DNA of 12,508 nt from contig JANYFF010000525.1 of assembly GCA_025362825.1 (NCBI GenBank), positions 1 through 12,508 of the forward strand, in the 5' to 3' direction. Source of the DNA: Polaromonas sp. (lineage in GTDB: Bacteria; Pseudomonadota; Gammaproteobacteria; Burkholderiales; Burkholderiaceae_C). Of the stretch, positions 7,277 through 12,508 are shown piece after piece. Numbering within the stretch: the stretch's first letter is position 1; every line of letters starts with the position of its first letter. Position numbers and translations under genes: made by a program. The notes under the pieces were generated by a model, which saw nothing but the letters and a program-made list of their open reading frames with translations, was not told the origin of the DNA and did not search any database.

Positions 7277-7659
7277 AAGGGCTCCTGAGCCATAACCGCA
7301 ATGGCAGGTTTTTTCAGGCGTACGCGTACATGCAGCGAGCAGGCCACAAACAGCACGAGGCACAGGGCGACTTCAATCATGCCCAGGTAATTGCCTGGCG
7401 CCTTGTCGCTCCAGGCGCGCACCGCACCTTCGGTAAAGTAGATCCAGACCATCAGGCTGATCCAGCGGTAGGTGTACATGCGGTTTTTCAGGATGCCAGC
7501 AAGTGGCAAACAAAGCGGTAGCACTTTCAGGGCGAGCAGCGAGCCGCCCGGCCGTATGGGCGCCAGCCACAGTTCCCAGGCCAGGCCGAGCACGATCAGG
7601 CCGGTCATGCTGGCTGTTGCGAGCCAGCGGATGGATTCAATTTGGTTTGCTTTGTTCAT
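7273..7659 (-). CDS. DUF2069 family inner-membrane protein
   Basis: This 128-aa protein has four hydrophobic helices at about 10-32, 40-57, 62-78 and 91-113. The short, Trp-rich core with YRWISLMVWIYFTEG and AWSDKAPG, plus a basic C-terminal tail, is typical of DUF2069 proteins, whose function is unknown. The frame stays open far upstream, but that part is only the shadow of the opposite-strand yihY-like gene, so ATG at 7659 is taken as the start. No clear Shine-Dalgarno precedes it. It is the first gene of a two-gene unit with the FAD dehydrogenase and is divergent from the YihY-like gene with 24 bp between starts. Confidence 0.85.
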   Translation of the reverse strand: MNKANQIESIRWLATASMTGLIVLGLAWELWLAPIRPGGSLLALKVLPLCLPLAGILKNRMYTYRWISLMVWIYFTEGAVRAWSDKAPGNYLGMIEVALCLVLFVACSLHVRVRLKKPAIAVMAQEPL

Positions 7660-7683
7660 GTCGGAATGGATGGTGACTGAGGC

Positions 7684-8907
7684 ATGATACCGGGGATGAA
7701 ATTTCAGCAAACTTTGCAGGTATTCCTGTCGAACCTGGCGCGTTTCCCGTGGCGCGGAACCTTGTTGACGCTGCGTGACCGTTTCCGTGAAGACCACATG
7801 GGCCTGACGGCCAGCAGCCTGACCTTCACCACATCGATCGCGCTGGTGCCCTTTTTTACCGTGGCGCTGGCCATCTTCACGGCTTTTCCTATATTTTCCA
7901 AGCTGCAGGGCTCGTTGCAGGGCTGGCTGGTTGAAAGTTTGATTCCTGACGATATCGCCAGGCAGGTGTTGGGCTATCTGACGCAGTTCAGCCGCCAGGC
8001 CAACAAGCTTGGCGTGGCCGGCCTGGGGGTGCTGGTGGTCACGGCCATCGCGCTGATCCTGACCATAGACCGCACGCTCAACAGCATCTGGCGCGTCAAG
8101 ATGCCTCGGCCTTTGGCGCAGCGCGTGCTGATTTACTGGGCAGCGATCACGCTGGGGCCGGTGCTTCTGGCGGCTAGCCTGGCGCTGACGTCTTATGTGC
8201 TGTCTGCGTCCACAGGGCTGGTGGGTGCCCTGCCTGGTAGCGTGCGCGTGTTGGTGGGAACATTTCAGTTTTTGCTGGTGGCGGGCGGGATGGCTGCGCT
8301 GTATCACTATGTGCCGAACACTTTCGTCAAGTGGTCGCATGCGTGGGCCGGCGGGATATTTGTGGCAGCGGGGATCGAGCTGGCCAAGAGGGTGTTGAGC
8401 TTTTACCTGAGCCAGGTGCCAACCTATTCGCTGATTTACGGTGCGTTTGCGACGCTGCCGATTTTGCTGGTCTGGATTTACGTAGCCTGGATCATTGTGC
8501 TGCTGGGCGCGGTGATTGCTGCCTACCTGCCCAGCCTGATGGCTGGCGTTGCACGACGCGGCGGCGGGCACGGCTGGCAGTTTCAGCTGGCTATCGAGGT
8601 GCTTCAGCAATTGCATAACCAGCGTGAGACCGCCAGGCGGGGTTGCAATGCGTCCAGCATGGCCCAGGCGCTGCAGGTTGATGTGCTGCAGCTTGAACCC
8701 GCCCTTGAGGTACTTGTCAGCCTGCAGTGGATTGGTCAGCTCGTCGAAGACGGCGACGCGGAATCACGTTATATCCTGCTGGCGGACCCGGACCAGACGC
8801 CCCTCGAACCCCTGATGCGGCGGCTGTTGCTCGAAAAGACGGATTCGACGCTGCCCCTTTGGGCGCGGGCCAATTGGGACGCGCTGAGCCTGCGGCAGGC
8901 ACTTTGA
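7684..8907 (+). CDS. YihY / UPF0761 (BrkB-type) membrane protein with cytosolic C-terminal domain
   Basis: This 407-aa integral membrane protein of the YihY/BrkB family was once annotated as ribonuclease BN, a name that belongs to another gene. Six helices are seen at about 43-70, 109-128, 147-176, 188-210, 219-241 and 253-285. They include the family signatures LTASSLTFTTSIALVPF, ILTIDRTLNSIWRV and YGAFATLPILLVWIY. After residue 290 comes a soluble tail of about 115 aa, absent from the 290-aa E. coli YihY. It looks like a winged-helix-type fold (SMAQALQVD, LVSLQWIGQLVED). The molecular role is unsettled. ATG at 7684 has GAGG only 1 nt upstream; ATG at 7696 (four residues shorter) is equally possible. 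The thioredoxin-like gene follows by 14 nt or overlaps. Confidence 0.9.
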   Translation: MIPGMKFQQTLQVFLSNLARFPWRGTLLTLRDRFREDHMGLTASSLTFTTSIALVPFFTVALAIFTAFPIFSKLQGSLQGWLVESLIPDDIARQVLGYLTQFSRQANKLGVAGLGVLVVTAIALILTIDRTLNSIWRVKMPRPLAQRVLIYWAAITLGPVLLAASLALTSYVLSASTGLVGALPGSVRVLVGTFQFLLVAGGMAALYHYVPNTFVKWSHAWAGGIFVAAGIELAKRVLSFYLSQVPTYSLIYGAFATLPILLVWIYVAWIIVLLGAVIAAYLPSLMAGVARRGGGHGWQFQLAIEVLQQLHNQRETARRGCNASSMAQALQVDVLQLEPALEVLVSLQWIGQLVEDGDAESRYILLADPDQTPLEPLMRRLLLEKTDSTLPLWARANWDALSLRQAL

Positions 8908-8921
8908 CAGATTTTCCGGTC

Positions 8922-9284
8922 ATGCCCGTGAGCTTGCCCAGCCCGTGGGTGGTATGCCTATGCGCCGACTGGTGCGGCCTGTGCCGTGACTACCGCGAGG
9001 TTCTCCAGCAAGTGGCCACGCGCTACCCTGGCAACCGGTTTGCTTGGCTGGACATCGAAGACCAGGCGGACCTGTTGGGTGACCTGGACATTGAAACCTT
9101 CCCCACCCTGCTGGTCGCAGATGGTCAGGGTGTACTTTTTCTTGGGCCCGTAACTACCCATGCCGATACCTTGTCTCGGTTGCTGGGGTCGCTTCAGGCT
9201 CAGGACGTTAAAAAAACAGCGCATTCAGAAGTCACAAAAAACCTGGTCGAAGCCTTGCCTGGCCTCCCCGGGCTATGGTTGTAG
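8922..9284 (+). CDS. Small thioredoxin-like protein
   Basis: This 120-aa protein has a single thioredoxin fold. The active site ADWCGLC (Cys18 and Cys21) follows a beta strand (WVVCLCA), and the cis-proline is in ETFPTLLV (Pro61). No signal peptide is visible, so it should act in the cytosol as a dithiol reductant or disulfide carrier, with its partner unknown. ATG at 8922 lacks a clear Shine-Dalgarno. An in-frame TTG at 8904 overlaps the upstream TGA and would add six residues with translational coupling. Same-strand packing behind the YihY-like gene suggests one operon. The C-terminal tail (about 96-120) is Lys/Gly-rich and poorly typical, and its TAG stop directly abuts the 99-bp inverted-repeat element, so the native end may have been altered by that element. 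Confidence 0.85.
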   Translation: MPVSLPSPWVVCLCADWCGLCRDYREVLQQVATRYPGNRFAWLDIEDQADLLGDLDIETFPTLLVADGQGVLFLGPVTTHADTLSRLLGSLQAQDVKKTAHSEVTKNLVEALPGLPGLWL

Positions 9285-9383
9285 TTCCATTTCCAAATCA
9301 TCCCTGTCGTTGTTGTCTCGCCTTGTCGTGCTACTGCACTGCCTGCGGCTCGACGCCTAGACAGAAATGATTTGGAAATGGAA
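9285..9383. repeat. 99-bp element with perfect 17-bp terminal inverted repeats (MITE-like or hairpin repeat)
   Basis: TTCCATTTCCAAATCAT at 9285-9301 is the exact reverse complement of 9367-9383. A further 4-bp pair, TGTC (9305-9308) with GACA (9360-9363), lies inside. The interior holds a GTGC-TACT-GCAC hairpin and a GC-rich stretch with no open frame. TA lies near both outer edges (9282-9283 and 9384-9385), which would fit a TA target duplication but is too short to prove one. It fills the convergent gap between the thioredoxin-like and metallopeptidase genes. No T-run adjoins the stem, so a plain terminator is less likely. Confidence 0.65.
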
Positions 9384-9424
9384 TAAGCAGGGGCTGCGGT
9401 CTCTGTCTAATCGCCGATAGCTGG

Positions 9425-9958
9425 CTAGCTTGCCGGCCAGGTCAGCTTGCCCGCCGAGTCGATGTGGGTCAAGTACACCCGCAGGTCGAATTCGTACTGG
9501 TGGTAGTGCGGCTCCATATAAGTACACAGCGAATAGAAGGCCTTGTCATGCGCCTTTTCCTTGATGTGCGCCAGCTCATGGACGGTAATCATGCGCAGAA
9601 ACTCGTCCGGCACTTCCTTGAAGAGGGTTGCGACCCTTATTTCACGTTTGGCCTTGAGCTTGCTGCCCTGCACACGCGAGATGGTGGTGTGGGTGCCCAG
9701 GGCGTTGGCGATGATGTGCAGCTTGCTGTCAAAAGCGACGCGCGACAACGGCTCTGAGCTGCGCAAATACTCGTTCTTCAAGGCCATCACGTAGTCGTAC
9801 AGCGCCTTGTCGGTACGCACGCCATGCGACTGCCGGTACTTGCCGAGCAGCATGTCACCGAGCTTGCCCTGATCCATCAGCTGGCGCACCTGTGCCTGCA
9901 AAGGGGCCGGATAGCCCGCCAAGTATTTCAGAGTCAAAGGTGTGATGGCAGAATACAT
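9425..9958 (-). CDS. YgjP-like (M48/DUF45-type) zinc metallopeptidase
   Basis: This 177-aa protein of the YgjP-like metallopeptidase family is a small soluble gluzincin-type domain. The zinc motif HELAH (residues 127-131 from the chosen start) is followed by KEKAHDKAFY, with the probable third His ligand at 137. The segment before it (EIRVATLFKEVPDEFLRMITV) forms the expected strand and helix. No signal peptide or membrane segment is present, so it is cytosolic; natural substrates of the family are unknown. ATG at 9958 is preferred; an in-frame TTG at 9964 adds two residues. It lies downstream of lysS on the same strand, with a hairpin-rich repeat in the roughly 95-nt gap, so it may be read from the lysS promoter. 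Confidence 0.85.
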   Translation of the reverse strand: MYSAITPLTLKYLAGYPAPLQAQVRQLMDQGKLGDMLLGKYRQSHGVRTDKALYDYVMALKNEYLRSSEPLSRVAFDSKLHIIANALGTHTTISRVQGSKLKAKREIRVATLFKEVPDEFLRMITVHELAHIKEKAHDKAFYSLCTYMEPHYHQYEFDLRVYLTHIDSAGKLTWPAS

Positions 9959-9980
9959 TTCCAATCCAGTTCAAGCCGCG

Positions 9981-10054
9981 GAACCGGCTCCGCCGGGCCG
10001 CAGGCGGGCGGCCCCTCGGGGGCAGGGAACCACACGAAGTGGGTGACCGTGGGG
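9981..10054. repeat. GC-rich multi-hairpin intergenic repeat, copy 2
   Basis: Between lysS and the metallopeptidase gene lie several adjacent hairpins: CCGGC-TCC-GCCGG, GGGCCGC (9995-10001) with GCGGCCC (10008-10014), CCCC-TC-GGGG, and CCAC-ACGAA-GTGG. It resembles the element at 5721-5789 and the type of intergenic repeat common in Comamonadaceae. It could attenuate transcription or stabilise the lysS mRNA end; neither is shown by the sequence. Confidence 0.6.
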
Positions 10055-11626
10055 CTAAATTTCGCGGCGCAGCGCCGGGAACAAAATCACGTCACGAATA
10101 CTCGGGCTGTCGGTCAGCAGCATCATCAGCCGGTCTATGCCCACACCGCAACCGCCGGTGGGCGGCATGCCGTATTCCAGTGCCCGGATGAAATCGTGGT
10201 CATAGAACATGGCTTCGTCGTCGCCACTGTCCTTGGCCGCCACCTGTGCGTTGAAGCGCGCAGCCTGCTCTTCGGCGTCATTCAGCTCGCTAAAGCCATT
10301 GCCGAACTCGCGCCCAGTGATGTAGAGCTCAAAGCGTTCCGTGACTTCGGGGCGCTGGTCGTTGGCGCGTGCCAGCGGCGAGATTTCGGTTGGGTGCTCC
10401 ATGATGAAGGTCGGTTGCCAGAGCTTTTCCTCGACCAGCTCCTCGAAGTACAGCACCTGCAGGCTGGCTAGGGAGCGCGTGGCCAGCCGGTTCTTGTCTT
10501 CATTCATGCCCAGCTTTTTGAGCGCGTTGGTCAGCCACGCGGCGTCATCGACGTGCTCGCCTGCTTCGGTATGTTTGAGGATAGCTTCGCAGATGGTCAG
10601 GCGCTCAAACGGCACGCTGAGGTCAACCGCCTTGCCGCCATAGGTCAGTTGCAGTGAGCCCGCTACTTTTTGGGCCGCATCGCGAATCAGCGCTTCGGTA
10701 AAGGTCATCAAATCGGTGTAGTTCCACCACGCCGCGTAGAACTCCATCATGGTGAACTCGGGGTTGTGGCGAACACTGATACCTTCATTGCGGTAGCTGC
10801 GGTTGATTTCAAACACGCGCTCAAAGCCGCCGACGATTAGTCGCTTGAGATAAAGCTCGGGCGCAATGCGCAGGAACATTTCCTGGTCGAGCGCATTGTG
10901 GTGCGTCTTGAAGGGCTTGGCATTGGCACCGCCTGGGATGGGGTGCAGCATGGGCGTTTCAACCTCGAGGAAGTTGTTGGCGACCATAAATTCACGGATG
11001 CTGGTCACCGCCTTGCTGCGCGACATGAAGCGCTTGCGTGCGGCTTCGTCCATGATCAGGTCCACATAGCGCTGGCGGTATTTGACTTCCTGATCGGCCA
11101 TGCCGTGAAATTTGTCAGGGAGGGGGCGCAGGCTCTTGGTTACCAGGCGCAAGCTGCTGGCATGGATGGACAGCTCGCCGGTTTTGGTCCTGAAGAGCGT
11201 GCCAGTGGCCGCCACGATGTCACCTAGATCCCAGTGTTTGAAGGCACTGTGCACGGCCTCACCAACGCCGTCGTTGTTGATATACAGCTGAATGCGGCCA
11301 CCCGACGGGCCAAATGACGCATCCTGCAGCGTGGCAAAGCTGGCCTTGCCCATCACGCGTTTGAGCATCATGCGGCCGGCGACGCTGACCTTTATGGCCA
11401 GCGGCTCCAGCTCTTCATTGGTTTTGTTGCCGTATTCCGCGAAGAGGGCTTCTGCGCGATGTTCGGGCTTGATGTCGTTGGGGAAGGTGATGGCGCCGCC
11501 AGCTGCCTGCGCGTCCCGTATGGCCTGCAACTTGCTGCGGCGCTCGGTCAATAAATGGTTTTCGTCAATCTGCGGCGTGGCACTGTCGGTGGAGGCGGGC
11601 GGGGCGGGGCGGTTGTTGTCTTGCAT
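10055..11626 (-). CDS. lysS: Lysyl-tRNA synthetase, class II
   Basis: This 523-aa enzyme charges tRNA-Lys with lysine in the cytosol. An N-terminal OB-fold anticodon-binding domain covers about 78-165. The class II catalytic core follows: motif 1 region near REFMVANNFLEVETPML (211-227), motif 2 SYRNEGISVRHNPEFTMMEF (277-296), and motif 3 GGCGVGIDRLMM (491-502). The FELYITGREFGNGFSELND segment is typical of LysS. It is slightly longer than E. coli LysS (505 aa) because of a Pro/Ser/Thr-rich N-terminal tail of about 20 residues, usual in this group. ATG at 11626 is the first start in the frame, but no Shine-Dalgarno precedes it; the leader is C-rich. It is divergent from the MurJ-like gene, with 143 bp between them. 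Confidence 0.97.
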   Translation of the reverse strand: MQDNNRPAPPASTDSATPQIDENHLLTERRSKLQAIRDAQAAGGAITFPNDIKPEHRAEALFAEYGNKTNEELEPLAIKVSVAGRMMLKRVMGKASFATLQDASFGPSGGRIQLYINNDGVGEAVHSAFKHWDLGDIVAATGTLFRTKTGELSIHASSLRLVTKSLRPLPDKFHGMADQEVKYRQRYVDLIMDEAARKRFMSRSKAVTSIREFMVANNFLEVETPMLHPIPGGANAKPFKTHHNALDQEMFLRIAPELYLKRLIVGGFERVFEINRSYRNEGISVRHNPEFTMMEFYAAWWNYTDLMTFTEALIRDAAQKVAGSLQLTYGGKAVDLSVPFERLTICEAILKHTEAGEHVDDAAWLTNALKKLGMNEDKNRLATRSLASLQVLYFEELVEEKLWQPTFIMEHPTEISPLARANDQRPEVTERFELYITGREFGNGFSELNDAEEQAARFNAQVAAKDSGDDEAMFYDHDFIRALEYGMPPTGGCGVGIDRLMMLLTDSPSIRDVILFPALRREI

Positions 11627-11769
11627 GGCGATGGGGTGGCGCAGGGCTGCGCAAACAGGAGAAAAAGGCCGGGTCTGGCGGAAGGTGAAAAAATCACCAA
11701 AAGCATGATTTTAGGTTTGACTGGCCCCCGTCGGCTGCAGGCGCCACATTTGCCTTGGATAATCATCGG
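11627..11769. promoter_or_regulatory. Divergent control region between lysS and the MurJ-like gene
   Basis: The 143-bp gap must carry the lysS promoter and probably that of the MurJ-like gene. It holds a small inverted repeat GGTGA-AAAAA-TCACC at 11684-11698, a TAAAAT (- strand, 11713-11708) that could be a lysS -10, and a GATAAT at 11758-11763 on the + strand. The last would place transcription start almost at the ATG at 11770, that is, a leaderless or near-leaderless message. No good -35 partner was found for either, so these are weak candidates. Confidence 0.35.
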
Positions 11770-12508
11770 ATGTACCTGCGCGCCGGCCTGATTTCCGTAA
11801 TGCTCCTGGTGCTCAGCCGCGTGCTGGGTTTGGGCCGGGAATCCGTCCAGGCGGCGCTGTTTGGCACCAGCGGTCTGGCCGATATCGTGGTGGCCATGCT
11901 GACGCTGCCCGACCTGTTGAGCTCGGCTCTTACCACCGGCGCGCTGGCCTATGTCCTACTGCCCTGGTGGGCGCGGCAGACGCCGCAGCAGGTCGGCCAT
12001 GGGCAGCGCCTGATGGGCAAATGGTTGCTGGCCCTGGGCGTGGCACTGGCCGTGCTGATGTGGCTGTCTGCGGCGCTATGGGCGCAGCTGCTGGTACCAG
12101 CTTCCTCGGGCGACGCAACGCTTGCCTTGCGGGCGGCGCAGGCCGTGCGCTGGGCTGCGGTGGCCATGCCGCTGGCCTTGCTGTCCTTTCTCTGGTACAC
12201 GCGCTGTCAGTACGAGCACGATGCCGTCGGCATGTATGGCATGAACGTCGTGCATACCGCGATGGTGATTGCAGCCATGCTGCTGGTGGCTGGCACCGAT
12301 ACAGATTGGGTGGTGACGGGGCTTGGCCTGGGCATGCTGACCGCCTATGCCTTGCGTTTGGCCTTTTTGGCGTGGCGGCTACGAGGAGGCCGGTCCCTGG
12401 CCGGAATGCCCGCTGTATCCGTCGAACAGGTCTCTAATGTGGGCGCGGGAGGCCATAGTGTCGGTCTTCCCGCACCGCAACTCTGGCTCTGGGCTTTGCT
12501 GGCTGCGG
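11770..12508 (+). CDS. MurJ/MviN-like MOP-superfamily flippase (3' end cut by window)
   Basis: From ATG at 11770 the frame stays open to the window edge (246 codons, no stop). The protein is very hydrophobic, with repeated membrane helices. Its N-terminus SRVLGLGRESVQAALFGTSG...LADIVVAMLTLPDLL aligns by eye with the start of MurJ, the lipid II flippase. Arg17, Arg23 and Asp38 fall where E. coli MurJ has Arg18, Arg24 and Asp39. But the PNLLRR loop of MurJ reads PDLLSS here, so the Arg52/Arg53 pair is Ser51/Ser52. It may therefore be a paralogue that moves another lipid-linked glycan, not the essential MurJ. No clear Shine-Dalgarno precedes the ATG; an in-frame TTG at 11755 is an alternative start. 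The missing C-terminal half prevents a firmer call. Confidence 0.75.
   Translation, partial: MYLRAGLISVMLLVLSRVLGLGRESVQAALFGTSGLADIVVAMLTLPDLLSSALTTGALAYVLLPWWARQTPQQVGHGQRLMGKWLLALGVALAVLMWLSAALWAQLLVPASSGDATLALRAAQAVRWAAVAMPLALLSFLWYTRCQYEHDAVGMYGMNVVHTAMVIAAMLLVAGTDTDWVVTGLGLGMLTAYALRLAFLAWRLRGGRSLAGMPAVSVEQVSNVGAGGHSVGLPAPQLWLWALLAA

Noticed and set aside
7277..7363. 29-residue N-terminal extension of the FAD dehydrogenase
   Set aside because: It overlaps DUF2069 in another frame, has no family likeness, and ATG at 7276 has a good AGGAG.
7660..8616. Long - strand open frame continuing upstream of DUF2069 (447 codons in all)
   Set aside because: Only the last 128 codons form the DUF2069 protein; the rest is a His/Gln/Arg-rich shadow of the YihY-like gene.
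9824..10471. + strand open frame of 215 codons across the metallopeptidase/lysS junction
   Set aside because: It spans the antisense of two conserved genes and a repeat; no motifs.
11967..12437. + strand open frame of 156 codons
   Set aside because: It is a Gly/Ala/Arg-rich out-of-frame shadow of the MurJ-like gene, which is open throughout in a different frame.

Overview
The window looks like an ordinary chromosomal housekeeping segment from a GC-rich betaproteobacterium. It is most likely Burkholderiales, family Comamonadaceae (Polaromonas/Rhodoferax-like). This placement rests on how the CarAB, GreA, YihY and LysS proteins read and on two GC-rich multi-hairpin intergenic repeats of a kind I associate with that family; it is recognition from memory, not a search. 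I found no prophage, CRISPR array, tRNA, rRNA or transposase gene.

Left part (1-5702): a probable truncated gene start reads leftward at 1-42. Facing it is a + strand run of carA-carB-greA-DUF4149. carA and carB encode the two subunits of carbamoyl-phosphate synthetase and overlap by one base (TAATG). carA has a good sigma70-type promoter and a leader of about 120 nt that can fold into a long-range 15-bp stem. greA (transcript cleavage factor) is separated from carB by a strong intrinsic-terminator-like hairpin that sits in the greA leader. A small four-helix membrane protein follows.

Middle (5703-9284): a two-gene - strand unit (DUF2069 membrane protein, then an FAD-linked D-2-hydroxyacid dehydrogenase, joined by an ATGA overlap) is divergent from a + strand pair (a YihY-family membrane protein and a small thioredoxin-like protein). 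Only 24 bp separate the divergent starts, so the control regions must lie inside coding sequence. A repeat with a run of 13 G lies at the convergent junction at 5703-5860.

Right part (9285-12508): a 99-bp element bounded by perfect 17-bp inverted repeats begins directly after the stop codon of the thioredoxin-like gene. It is followed on the - strand by a YgjP-like zinc metallopeptidase and lysS (lysyl-tRNA synthetase), with a second hairpin-rich repeat between them. Divergent from lysS is a MurJ/MviN-like MOP-superfamily flippase gene that runs off the window end and lacks the arginine pair found in true MurJ at one site.

No new multi-gene system is visible. The best leads are the carA leader fold, the terminator in the greA leader, the 99-bp inverted-repeat element and the atypical MurJ-like protein.
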